Origin: Gnetum montanum
Taxonomy: Eukaryota; Streptophyta; Gnetopsida; Gnetales; Gnetaceae
Direction of reading: 5' to 3'
Length of the DNA: 64,000 nt
Assembly (NCBI GenBank): GCA_015680685.1
Contig: MNCI01010839.1
Span: forward strand, 922,530 to 986,529
Shown here: positions 30,761-42,419 of the stretch, in pieces
How positions within the stretch are numbered: the stretch's first letter is position 1
Layout of the letters: each line of letters begins with the position of its first letter
Notes under the pieces: model-generated
Told to the model about the DNA's origin: nothing
Databases searched by the model: none
What the model saw: the letters and a program-made list of their open reading frames with translations, nothing else
Position numbers and translations under genes: made by a program

Positions 30761-33700
30761 CTTTCGAGATATTCCCTAATGGTATCGTCGTAGAGAGTTA
30801 GTTGAGACGGTTCTGGCTCTGTAGGTGCAGAGGGGAGCATGACTAAGTGGATCTCTTCTTCTTCCATTGGCATGTCTTCGTTGACTGGAATCACTATCAA
30901 CATGTGGATCAGAGCCTCACAGTTTGGGACAGATGTCATGATTAGATCATACAAGCTGAGTGTAGTGTTTTTATGTTTTAGAACTTGCTTAACCTGAGTG
31001 AGGACATCCAAGAGATCTTGACCACCCCCTTGTTTAACACTTTGCTCCTCTTCTATTTGCTGCAGAAGAAGAATTTCCTGAGGAGGGGCGACTTTGGATC
31101 TAGGTTCAGGTCCTTTTTGGTAGGGCGGCACGGACTGTGTGGTTATAGCAATGTCCCTCTTTGGTGATGAGGGCGTGGATGCAAGGGGTGAAGACATAGG
31201 CTTGGAAATGCCTAGGGTGGTACTTCCTCTTGATATGTCACCTACGAAACACAATTCCCATTTTTTAGGACAAGAAGCTTGCTCAGTTTTCTTGCATGAG
31301 ACAGGGGCTATCGAATGAGTCAGCCCCCTGATAATGAAAGGGGCTAATGGTGTTAATAGATGGGGTGGCATGGTTTTGCTAATAGGTGGCATGGAGGTGG
31401 ATGCCTAGGGAGGGACTCTCAGGACAAACGGTTGTTGCAAGCTTCGACCAACCACTGGTGTTGTTGGTGCACTACGCTAAGGCACACGGACCATGAATAG
31501 CTACTGGGGTGGCATAGGATCACTATTAACATAGATGGTGTTGATAACATAACCAACATTGTTGGCATTGAGGGGGTCTGTGTAGACATGTAGAGATTGA
31601 TTCTCAGGGTGTACTCGGTTTCTTTTGTCCAACATTAGTTTCCCGTAATCAATCATACTTTGGATGTCATCCTTCAATGCTAGATAGTAATCCTTGTTGT
31701 GACCATATTTTTGGTGGTAGTCACAAAACCTATCTAACTTGAAACCCTTAGGAACTGGGGGCTCATTGGGCAAGGCCAAAGAGGGGTTCCTAAGGAGCTC
31801 GCAATAGCGTTCATGTCTCATGATTCCTTCTTTCGACATTTCCTTGTGTTGGATGTGCCCTACTGCCAATAGCTACTTCAGAAGTTCTGAAGGATTGAGA
31901 GGTAGTGAGGTATACTTTGAGTGATCTTTACGCTCAAATTTCGGTTTGGGTTGTGCAGATGTCTCAGGTGAGGGTACTAGAGGTTACGACACATTGCCTT
32001 GCTTGGGCGCAGGATTGGCTGCGGGTGCGGCTAGTTTCTTGATGTTCTTGTTACCATTGTTACTAGGTTTGGGCTTGGCCTCGATCACCACAGTGGCCAC
32101 TGTTGTTGTTGGGGCCTTATCCTTGTCCTTCTTTGTAAAGGTGTTTTTGTAGGCAATGTAGGTTGGATCTTTGCTCACTTTGGCTGCATCCTGTATACTC
32201 TTAGTCTGAGGGAAGGCTTGACTAAGAGTGCAAGGGGTGAGGCAGTACAATTTAGACTTGATAAAGTTATTCAGTGCATCCTTAGAGATGGCCAGCAAGT
32301 GGGCCTCCATGATGGGCTCACGTATTTCATTAAGGGTTACGCTCCAACGCTGGATGAAATTTTGGACCGGTTCCAGAGGATCCTCCTTTATGCTCATCAA
32401 CTAGTCCAGCGTGGTTTCTGCCTTCAATTTATACTTGTAGCGTGTCACGAACTGGGTCAAAATCTCCTCTAGGGTTGATATGAAGGAGCATGATAGCGTG
32501 TGATACCAATCCAAGGCTTTCCCAGCTAGGGACATAGCAAAGACATGAATAATCATGTGTGGCCATTATTGCAACAGAAGGGATTCAGACCTAAAAGTAA
32601 TAAGATGTGCATTGGGATTTCCCTCCCCATTTTACTTCATGAAGTGGTGGAGGGACATCCCTAGGGGTAACGTGAGAGTAGGGATTACAGGGCTGATGGG
32701 GTCATCCCGGTAAAAGTCCATGACTTGTACCATGTCAGACCCGACAACTTTGAGGCATTTTATTTCCTCGGTAAGGGTTTGGATAAGATGGAACGCTTAA
32801 TCCAAACCCTGCAACATTGTGGATAGTTAGGGAACTACTGAGGTAGCTCCCATCTATGGAATGGTAGGGTGGCGACGTGACCCATCGGTGGTACTATTGG
32901 GGTGACCCCCACAAATGGTGCTGCTTGCGTTGTTCACCACCTGATAGGTGGTGCTATTGGAGTAGCAACTGCGGGTTGGGCTACCGGATAGACCGCTTTT
33001 GTCACTGGCGGAACAGACCATAGCCCCGTGTTGGGTTATACCATTTGCGGGGTTTGGTAGGTCTGAGGGCAAACATAAGGAGACATCTACAACGATTGTG
33101 GAATAGGCAAAGAAGTGAATGGGGTCCACCATGTGGATGGGCCCAGGCCCACCATGGTGGGTGGGACTGACGTGAACGTAGGAATGGAAATAGAAGTTAC
33201 GTACAATTGTAAAGTAGGTACAGTATGAACATGCAGTAGGGTAGCCATGATTGGTGTGTGATGTGGTATAGGAATGGGCTGATGAATAGTTTGTGGAGGC
33301 ATAGTTGCTACAAATGAAATAGGGGAACAAGGGCATTTTTACGCTGGGAAGGTAACATGGCTATCCATTGCAAGTGTAGTTGTAGGCTGCGGGAGTGTAG
33401 GCATGATCACAAAGGAAGTGGTGACAAACAACCGGTTGGCCTAGAAAGATTGGGTAGGAGGGACCATGACGGGGTTGGTCTGACCTCCCTCGTCAGATTG
33501 AGAATTGAGCTCCTCTTATCCATCTTGGAAGGTCTCTTCATGGTTAGACATTGTACATGTTACTCCCTAAGTCTAGCCAACTGGATTAGCTGGTCTAGAA
33601 GCCATTTATTTGTCTGTGCCAAAGGTATGGAAGCGTTGGGAGTGGGAACAAACTCCTTCATGTTGCAATAAGCAAACTCGAAGCTACGTTTATCTTTGAA

Positions 33701-33958
33701 TTCATGCACATCCAAGGGCAGCTTTTCCTGCACCTTTGCATAGAGGAAGTTATAGTGCTTATGTTGCTGGGCCAAGCCCTCAGGTCCCAAATTTTGGATC
33801 CTGAGGGATTGATGTGTTTCTAGCATCGGGTTGAGTGATTTTTTGGCACTTGTGACGCCTTGAACCGTGATGGGAACTTCAACATTGAAGGTGTTAGCAA
33901 CAATGGTGGCGGAAGTCATTGTTATTGAGCTAAACAGTTTTGCAAACGAGAAAAGCAA
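30761..33958 (-). pseudogene. gag relic of D
   Basis: The best start is the ATG near 33919 (MTSATIVANTFNVEVP); another in-frame ATG is at 33958. Order on the minus strand: N-terminal helical part with QQHKHYNFLYAKVQEKLP (33770-33700); a Pro/Thr/His/Ser-rich spacer (33340-32860); the capsid-like core with EPVQNFIQRWSVTLNEIREP (about 32375) and AKDALNNFIKSKL-type sequence (32400-31984); a Lys/Pro-rich basic segment; a degenerate knuckle CDYHQKYGHNKDYY, Cys to Tyr at its end, followed by LALKDDIQSMIDYGKL (about 31730-31640); and a long linker toward PR (31392-30760). The knuckle-LK-I-LI-G-L context is typical of Tat elements. In-frame TAG and TAA stops interrupt it. Confidence 0.78.
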
Positions 33959-33984
33959 GGAAATCGGAGAACAATTAAGAAAGC

Positions 33985-34305
33985 TTTATGTCTTGCTGGA
34001 TTCCAAGGGAATTGTTGGGGCAACTAATCTATACCACACGATGCGTAAACAACCGAAAAAGGGCATCACGTTTACGCTAGTGCGTGATAGTATACAAAAT
34101 GCATACAATACTATCATAAAGTAAAAAAGTAAACAAGTTAACTGGTGATCAGAGGCTTTATGTCCTGTAGGGTCCTAGAGGAACCGTCGAGGCAACCGAT
34201 CTGCACCACACAATGCGTAAATAACCGCAAATAGGTGTCATATTTACACTAATATGTATCAAGGTGCATAACGCTTATAGGACTACCGTAAAACATGAAA
34301 AGGAC
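33985..34305. repeat. duplicated block in the 5' leader of D
   Basis: Two imperfect copies of about 165 bp (about 33985-34135 and 34152-34300) share GCAAC(T/C)(A/G)AT, then ACCACAC(G/A)ATGCGTAAA(C/T)AACCG and the following stretch. They lie between the primer site and gag, where packaging signals are expected; that role is only a suggestion. Confidence 0.7.
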
Positions 34306-34313
34306 ACTAAAAT

Positions 34314-34331
34314 GCCCTCCTTCTAGCGCCA
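34314..34331 (-). promoter_or_regulatory. primer-binding site of D (tRNA-Asn type)
   Basis: Six bases after the 5' LTR end the minus strand reads TGGCGCTAGAAGGAGGGC, an uninterrupted complement to the 3' end of plant tRNA-Asn(GUU) as I know it (CCCTCCTTCTAGCGCCA). It is much better preserved than the family A sites. Confidence 0.8.
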
Positions 34332-34337
34332 GAAAAC

Positions 34338-36105
34338 TGTAGCAACCGAAAACATCAACGGCTAGAAAACACTGAGAGGTCATCGATTGTTGACAGTCTT
34401 AACCCCGTATCCATGGGAGGGCCATGCTGGATAAAATGGAAATAGGGTGCCCTGAACAGTGTGGTCAATAACATAGGGACTTAGTTGATGTTAATATAAC
34501 CTTCTGTAAATGGATAATTTGAAAATGAGACCTCTAGCATAAAATGATAACTTTAAATGCAAGAGGGACATAAAATAATGTAAAAATGCAATGATAAGCA
34601 AGAAAAACAAAGTAAAATGCAGTTAGGAAAATGCACCGCTTCAAGATTATGACTTCATTCTGTCAAGGTGGATACAATGTGTTGCACAACATGGGGAGGC
34701 ACAGAGATCCCAAAGGTAACCAAGATGTCGAGAGCAAGACAATTGTATGCTTGAACACGAACTCGAGAGTCAACAATGCAAAATGCTATGAGGATAGCAG
34801 GAAGGGCAGAGCAAAATGCCAATTGAAAATGCCAACTATTTGCAGTGTCAAACAAGATGTTTACAATGCTCAGGAATACAATGCCAACTTTTTCCTGCCA
34901 GCCAACCAATTCACCAACCAGCAGATTTGTCACCCACTTGCTTGCTTTCTTTCCACTTGCTCCTCTTGAGCATTGCTAAGTGGGGTATTTATAGGGCTAA
35001 GGGCATGCAAAAGGTGCAGTTTGGACACCATGTATCCTAGGCCCGCGTTGACTTGTCTGTGCTACATGGGCATGCATGACCATTGGACATGCATGACCAT
35101 TGTAATTACGAGCCTACCATGTCGTAATTGCAAGCCTACCATGTCGTAATTACATCGTCAAAGTTTGGAGATGTGTGCCAATAGTGCAATTAGGTGAAGT
35201 GCATTGATGTGGTGTAACTGCTTACTAAGCTGTTATATGCTTTATAGCATAGCATGTTTACGTAGTGTGGCATCTTGTTACACTATGCTACGCTATGTAG
35301 TGTAGCATAGCATAGCCACCAGTTCAATGCACAAACTTGTGTTGTGTCCTGTTACATGTGTTGGAAGCCTTTGAAGCACATTGATTGTTTATTGCATATT
35401 CGGTACGCTACGCTACACTAGCGTAGCATAGCGTAGCAGCTAGCCTTAGTCGCAAAAACATCGCCAATCTACACATTTTTCCTTTTGCACTGCGAAACTT
35501 ACAAACTTGCTAATCCCACCTTTTGAGATGCCTTTCGTTGCTCCAGTAGAGTTGCTACGCTACATAGCGTAGCGTAGCATGGCAACCGACATGGCCTAAT
35601 TTTTGCTAAGTTTGTTGTTTTCTAATGAAGGAGCCATTGTTGAAGAGCTTGGAGTTGAGAAAAGTAACTATTTTTGAAGGCCAGGGACACTAACTTAGTG
35701 TAATTGAAAATCACTAAGTAAGCCGAGCCTTCCTGTCTTGCTCTCGTTACACTGTGCTGCGATGCGTAGCGTAGCATAGCATAGCACCCAGTCTTGCAAC
35801 AATTTGTGGTTGACTGTCTGAACAACTATCTCCCAAAGCCTGCTACACAGTATAGCATCGCGTAGCGTAGCAAACTCCTTAACTTAGAAAACCTGCCAAA
35901 CTATTTTGCGTATTTTGAGCACCACCGACAACTCTCCACATCGCTTCTATGTAGGCTGTCAGTTAGATGAATTACCCAGCTAGAAAATTTGCAAAACTGC
36001 ATAGCCTAAGGCCCATAACATCCATCTCTTGCTAATCTACCATGATGCTACCTGAATTGCGGTGGCCCAGTGAAGCAAGGATGCCTTGAAATTTGGGGTG
36101 TTTCA
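34338..36105 (-). repeat. 5' LTR of D
   Basis: 1768 bp, paired with 17486-19213. On the minus strand it runs from TGAAACACCCC (36105) to GGTTGCTACA (34338). The TATAAATA box is at 34986-34993. Palindromic GCTACGCTA/TAGCGTAGC words occur at 35280-35310, 35400-35440, 35554-35573, 35755-35785 and 35850-35872. Confidence 0.9.
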
Positions 36106-36110
36106 CTAGC
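36106..36110. repeat. right target-site duplication of D (CTAGC)
   Basis: Exact match to 17481-17485. Confidence 0.88.
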
Positions 36111-39100
36111 ATTTGGAGATACTTAAATAAAATGTATAGTCTTGGTATTTATACAACATCACTAAACATCAAATAATTAATGGAATAATTTGATGATAGT
36201 AGTGAGCTTATTCCAAGATTTTTCAGTATATTGTCTTGGTAATGAGGGTAACCAAGAGCTAGCTTTTAGAAATGCTTGGATAAAATATACAATATTTAGA
36301 TGTTTGAAAAATCTGTAGTATTTTTGGACATTGAGTATTTATTTAAAAACCTTGTACACTTTTTGGATAATAAAGTATATTTTGTATATTTTATTTATGT
36401 ACACATTTTTGTAAATAAATAATAATGTATGATAGAAATGAAATTGTCATTTGTGCCATTTGAATTGTGACATAGCAAGGATCATTTTTCATTTTGATGC
36501 ACACTACATGTTCAAGAAAAAATAATACCAATGTATTATATATTAATATTTTATTAATTATTATAGTTATCTTTATTATTTAAGTTGGTAAAATTCAAAC
36601 ATGTTGCTGGAATATCTCATTAAGCTGAAATACATGTTGCTAGAATTATTATTTAATGATACAACTAGTTAAATTTTTTAACATCTACATCTTTGTGGCT
36701 ATGCTAATTTTCATTTTTTTAAAATTAATTTTAATTAATTATTTATGTAAGTAATAATAAATCTTGTTGTAATATATTTCTCTACTATATTTATGCTTCT
36801 AATGAACTATTTTCATTTAATTTACAATTACTTTCTAAATTAGTAAATCAAGGTTACATTTAGATCATTGGGATTTCACAACATTTCTATTAGTTATTTA
36901 TATTGTTTTGAAGATAATTTATAGCAATGTTACATATTTCATATTAGGAAAGTTTGGAAAGGCATTTAAACTAATGTTTGAAATCTTTGTATGCCTCCAA
37001 ATAGGTACCCTTTGACCCTAGATCTTCTTGAACTTATCAAAATATATGCAAACACATCGAAACTAAGGTAAAACACACCAAAACTCATGGAAAAGTTACA
37101 TGAACTATTTTTGACCTATGGTATCTTGTTTTGTACATTCTTTGATATTTTGATCTCTCAATAATGTATTCAATTGTATCAATCGATAGGCATTCTAGAG
37201 GGTAGGGTTGGCTACCCCACTTGATCCATGATGCCTATGATTAGACGTAGATTGTCACAATGAGCAAGCATTAAGAGAAAACCATTTAGTCAATAAGTTT
37301 CTACTTATGTCCCTTGTGATAGTCATGTGGCTAATTTCTTGATGTAGAATGTTAGGAATAAATGATCCACATGGGTTTGCTTCTAGAGTTCTCTCATCCA
37401 AGATAAATTGAGTTTTAGCTAAATAGTCCTTGGGATTTTATAACATTTCTATTAGTTATTTACATGATTTTAAAGATAATTTATAGGATTTTTTCAAATT
37501 TCGTATTAGAAAAATTTGAAAAGACATCTAAACTAAATTTTGAAACCTTTGTATGCCCTCAAATAGGTACCCTTTGACCTTGGAACTTCTTGAACTTGTT
37601 AAAACATGTCTAGACACACCCAAATTATGGTAGAAGGCATCAAAAACTGTGGAAAAGTTACTTGAACTATTTTTGATCTCTAGTATCATGTTTTATGCAT
37701 TCTTTGATATTTTGATCTCTTAATGATGGATTCAAGTGGATCAATGAGTAGGCATTGTGGGGATTCTAGGTTGGCCTCTAGAACTTGATTCATGTCATCT
37801 ATGATTATACCCAAGGTAGCCTAGTTTATGTGTTAATAGGTAGGCATTGTGGAATGTAGGTTTGGCTACTATATTTGATCCTTGAAGCCTATGATTACAT
37901 GTAGATTATCACAATTACCAAGCATTATGAAAAAATAATTTAGTTAATTAGTTTTTTCTCATGTCACTTGTGATAGTTATGTGGCTAATTTCTTAATGTA
38001 GAACGATAAGGATAGATGATGCACATGGTTTTTCTTCTAGAGTTTCTTCATTCAAGATCAATTGAGATTTGGTTAACCAATCCTTGAGAATGATTGTTGG
38101 CAACATCCAAGATAGGTGAGGTCTTTATGGACCAAAAGTTCTTTTAAATAATTAATTTCTATTACATTATCCATTTATCTATTTCTTGATATTTTATAAA
38201 TATCATGAGTTTAGATATGATTTTTGGCTTCTAATAGTATGGATCTTGAGATGGTTTCTTATGTAGTTTTATCCTACAACTTGTTCTAGATTCACTAAGA
38301 TGGTTGGCTTTACTAAAAGATTTATAACTCTTATTGCATGTTTATATGTAGATTTAGATGGTAGGAGTTAGGAGCTTGGTGGTGATGGAACATAAGTGTA
38401 ATGACCTCATTTCCAAATGGTGTTGTTGCATAACAAATATGGTATCCCTTTATGACTTATCTTGAGATTGGTATAACAAGACCCAAAAGGGCCTGTTGTA
38501 ATAATAGACATGTTTCTCAAGGTGATCTTTTGAGGTTTGACCCAAGGAATTTATTCCTAGGCATTAAAGATCATATTAGCATGGAGTTTCAGAGTTGGAA
38601 AAGGTAAGTAATGAGAGTTAGGTGAAGTAGGATAGGAAGAGGACTAGCCATCCCTTCTAGCTAGTTGTAGGCCTAATCATGGTGGTACTATTGAATCGTC
38701 TCTAAGGGATAGATGCTAAAGGAAGATATTATCAAGGAACGGTTAAAGAGCATTACCTAGATATATTAGTTCACATAATTAAATTATTCTTTCCTTTTTC
38801 CTTCTACATTTTCCTTGTTATCTTCTTTATGCTTAATGTTGAATGTTACATATATTTAACATTTTTCATGTTATGTTCTTACACATAATGTCTAATATAA
38901 TGTATATTTAATGTTTGCCATAACATCAAGGAATAGGATATTACCATGAGTTATGGAGTTTCTTTCTTACTTTCTAATTTGGTTTTCCTAAGATTTATGT
39001 TATGATGAGCATAATGTATTTAAACTTATGTATTCATAGAAATCATTAATTATCCTTGAAATTGTGAATATTTCATATTATGAAATTTAATTATGAGCTT

Positions 39101-39306
39101 TGATTTATGATCTATGATTATGAAATTATTTCTTAAATTACTATGATGTATATTTATAATTTTTACCATGCACTATGGTTAATATTTATAATGCTTATGA
39201 TGATTATTCTTCTTTAGTTATAAGCATAATGACATCGCATGCTCAAGTGTTAAGTTATGTGTAATTTAATCATGAATTATTTTGAGCTAAATTTTAGGGT
39301 GTAACA
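36111..39306. other. right part of E, with a tandem duplication
   Basis: AT-rich and noncoding. Two adjacent diverged copies (36869-37430 and 37431 to about 38090) share, in order, CATTTCTATTAGTTATTTA, AAATAGGTACCCTTTGACC, TTTGATATTTTGATCTCT, TAGGCATT and GTGGCTAATTTCTT. The second copy is longer because of an internal repeat of GTAGGCATTGTGG (37749 and 37845). The segment ends at GGGTGTAACA. Confidence 0.65.
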
Positions 39307-39490
39307 TTTCATACATAAAATTTCCAAGCATATTAACATCAAGTTATATTTCATTAATGTTAATGTGAAGGATGGTAACATCTTTCCCAAGCATATCTCT
39401 ACCCATGATCAAATTGTTGATTTGTTTACCAAGTTACTTCAAGGATTCAAAATTGGCTACTTGTTAAACATTGTTAGCATAATTGAACAT
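39307..39490 (+). pseudogene. C-terminal tail of the copia RNase H split by E
   Basis: After the E terminus the plus strand continues in copia RNase H: SKHINIKLYFINVNVKDG, then HDQIVDLFTKLLQGFK, the usual end of plant copia pol. It completes the relic that stops at 14417, which proves that E (with D inside) inserted into it. Confidence 0.82.
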
Positions 39491-41584
39491 GAAGACTTAT
39501 CCACACATTACACCCTAAATAAGGGATTTTTGAAAATTACCTAGGATACTCATGTGTTCCATGCTTTTCATATGTTCAAGTCCATAAATTGTGTATCTTG
39601 AATGTCTATGTGGACCTATATGGTTAGGAGTTTTACTTTCTAAAAATTAACTTCATAAAATAATATGCAAACACATGTGCATGTGCACTAAGTAGTAGAT
39701 TTGTGACTAGAACTATGTCCTAGTGGAGTTGTAGAGATGATAAACATGCTTAAAGTGGCTTAGTGGCTTTAGAAGTGGCAAATATGCAAAGAGTGGACTC
39801 ATGGCTAGAGTGGTAGTAGCCATGCATGTTCACTCCCTCACAATTATATAAATCTTGATCATTTGCTACTGAAATATCCAAAGTAAGAGACATCATTCTT
39901 CTAAATTTTGTGTATGTGTTTATTTCATTTGTGCTAAAGTTTTTCAATAGCATTTTAATCTTTCTTGATTTTATCATAATAATGTATGGATCTCAATTGT
40001 ACCTATTTAATTTCAATTTATTCTCATGATCTCACTTGGTCTTAAGATCATAAATTGATCTCATTTCATACTCCTAATTTCATTTTTCATTTATCTTTCA
40101 AGATCTTAGGTATTTTACATTATCTCAATACATTTTTCTTAGTTTTTAGTTGCATAAGTTCTTAAGTTTTCTCAGCTGTTAAGGATTTGGTAGAGTCAAT
40201 ATAAATTTATTTTTTAGAGTTATTTTAAGTGTTTTTAATTTATTTAAGACCTTAATTTTAATCACATGGTGATCTAAGTCTTATCCTTGTAGTGTTTGGA
40301 GGTCTATTGCTTAGACCCTTAGCAAGAAATTTAGTCAAAGTCCATTTTTTTGTATTACTAGCATTTCCACAATCTCACCAAGACTCATGATGAGATTCTA
40401 ATAAAACCATGACCATATCACAAATTTTGGCACACTTATGGTTGATCAACATGACTCATGGTTGAGAACCATAACTTGTAACCAACTTGTGATCTCATTT
40501 TTCATTTCCATGACCTACTTTAATAATTCTTCTATTTTAACCATAAATTATGTTTAGCTAATGATCCTAGATCACAATTCTTGCTTCACTTATGGTCTCC
40601 AAGTACAAATCATGCTATAATATCATGACTTATGATATTATTAATTTTTAATATATTTATATTTTTAGTATCACCATGACTTGTTGTTAGATACCAAATC
40701 TTGTGCTATAATATCGTGACCACTCTTGGACTAATGATCTTCTCATGCTAATTTTTTAGAGGATTTTGAAGCCAAAAATTATTCCATAGTTACATCATAA
40801 GGACCTTATTCAACTATAAAAATCATCAACACTTCATTGTGTACCATTTGTGGACTACGATAAGTCCACATACAAGAGTTTATAATAGAATGAATTATGA
40901 ACAAAAATCATGTGTATTATATTCTTACAATGAAGAGTTAGATGTAATCCAAAACATGTACTACCAGAGGAAGAGAAACATCACTAGAACATAAGAAGTT
41001 TTTATATTCTTATTATGAATGAATTTATAATTGTAGCAAGACTAAAGATGATAATTAAAAATTATCAAAACTAGAAATTGTACTTGGTATATCTTATCTA
41101 TGATAGCTTATGACTAGTACTAAGTTACAGAATCAAGATAACATAACTTTTATCATCAAAGTATTTGTAAGTAGTTAATTTTGTAAGACTTACAATACTC
41201 ATGATTGTAGAGAATTATAAAAATTATTTATCATTAAGGAGATATTTATAATCTTACAACTCTACAAAATTACTTTATAGCTATTAAATCCTTGAGAATT
41301 TTGGAGTTGTTACAAGGAATAAAGTCAAATACCAACAAACATATTTACATTAGTTAAGTGAAATATACTAGTATTTTTCTTTATTTAAGGTTTAATTCTT
41401 GGAAATAGTATTATAATTTCTATGTTTGAGATTTTGATATTTTTCCATTAAAAATCCCACATCTCATTATTTTGAGTGCTTTGACATCCATTTTTCCTAG
41501 ATGTAAAAGCATTACTAGATTGAATATTTGTAATAGTATCGTGAAGCTTTGTTGGTTTGTTTGTAGGTGGACTAAGTGTAAGTA
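39491..41584. other. AT-rich DNA, no gene seen
   Basis: No frame, RNA gene or LTR end is convincing. Repeated words on the theme ACCATGACTTGTGGT and its variants occur at 40370-40760. Similar words on the other strand occur at 55000-55330. An unrecognised LTR of the split copia element may lie in the first 600 bp (TATAAATCTTG at 39846). Confidence 0.35.
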
Positions 41585-41589
41585 GTTAT
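41585..41589. repeat. left target-site duplication of B (GTTAT)
   Basis: GTTAT precedes the TGATGAGC end of B and is repeated at 54393-54397. Confidence 0.85.
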
Positions 41590-42419
41590 TGATGAGCAGT
41601 GAGGTACCCCTACTCCCAACCATATGAATCAAAAGTGTTCACACACGATCCGATCGAATTTTGTGGATGGGACTAGTTATGGTATCTAGATTGCTATGCC
41701 TTGATCACAGTTCATTGTCTTCCCACTTGGACTAGTGGTAGCTTTGTCACATATGATTTAGTCCAGAGTGAGGCATATGATTTTTATTATTTTATGTTTT
41801 ATAATTTTATTACCTACAACATGAATGAAAAGTGGAGTAATTTAAAATTTAATTTGTTTACTGCCTATCTAGCCTAAGACAAGTACCCATCCCACTTTCC
41901 TAGACATATCCTGAACACATATAGTGCTATTGGGCTACCAAACATTAAGCATTTCTAGGTTACCGAGCACTATATGTATGCTTGAAGTGGTTGTGCTTTT
42001 GTTCATTAACAATTGGAAATTAATTGCTAAATTTAAATGCATTAAAGTAAAGTGCATGAAAGTAAAGTGCATTAAAGGAAACATTAATCTATTCTCGGTC
42101 CTACAAGGATTGTCAAAAGAGTTCATTTTTATTCCCATCACATTACTGTGCTTAGGTACATCAATGCTAGAACAAAAAATTGTACACACTTAGACTCCTT
42201 CTATGGTCACTCAGAAAATTTTCTAACTCTAGAGATAATAAACTGCAAGAGCTTCACTACTTTGACTAAAAAATATCAAAACCTCATGCCAAATTAGGAG
42301 CCCAGGCACTATATTTTTAGGGTAGCATATACCCCATGACATTGAATACCCAACATCACTTCATGATCCCAAGGTTGAGGCTCCAATGTTAGAGCTGATG
42401 AAAAAAATGTGTTTCATCA
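41590..42419 (-). repeat. 3' LTR of B
   Basis: 830 bp, TGATGA to TCATCA, followed by a PPT-like word (minus strand TTAGTTATGGGGGTA). It pairs with 53592-54392. A TATA-like segment lies at about 42311-42318 (minus strand, decayed). Confidence 0.85.

Larger units (their letters stand above)
17486..36105 (-). mobile_element. element D: Tat/Ogre-like Ty3/gypsy retrotransposon with antisense gene
   Basis: D is an 18.6-kb element with two LTRs of about 1.7 kb and a 5-bp TSD (CTAGC). On the minus strand: 5' LTR 34338-36105; primer site for tRNA-Asn 34314-34331; leader with a duplicated block; gag about 33958-31500; PR about 30760-30393; a 6-kb interval with an oppositely transcribed multi-exon gene (25102-29555, +); RT 24170-22900; RNase H plus a second RNase H 22892-22080; INT 21900-20796; a noncoding 3' part; PPT 19216-19226; 3' LTR 17486-19213. 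The second RNase H (FDGAS, EYEGLL, YGDSQLVVN) is the hallmark of the Tat lineage. Size and a large block between PR and RT recall Ogre, whose members have an intron at that place. All genes carry stops, so D is not autonomous. Confidence 0.9.
14418..39306. mobile_element. element E: AT-rich noncoding TG...CA element (contains D)
   Basis: The ends are TGTAACACCCC (14418) and GGGTGTAACA (39306), which are near-inverse repeats. Without D (and one TSD copy) the element is about 6.25 kb and AT-rich, with no reading frame of substance. It interrupts a copia RNase H whose sequence continues on the far side. I found no internal PBS, PPT or LTR pair, so the simplest reading is a very long solo LTR (chromovirus LTRs often begin TGTAACACCC). 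A non-autonomous element is the alternative. The strand is unknown. Confidence 0.6.

Noticed and set aside
34314-34331. tRNA-like segments as tRNA genes
   Set aside because: Only the 3' 12-18 nt complement is present, next to LTRs; these are primer sites.
40370-40760. Inverted similarity to 55000-55330 around B as ends of a larger element
   Set aside because: Only short words on the theme ACCATGACTTG recur; no collinear alignment could be followed by eye.
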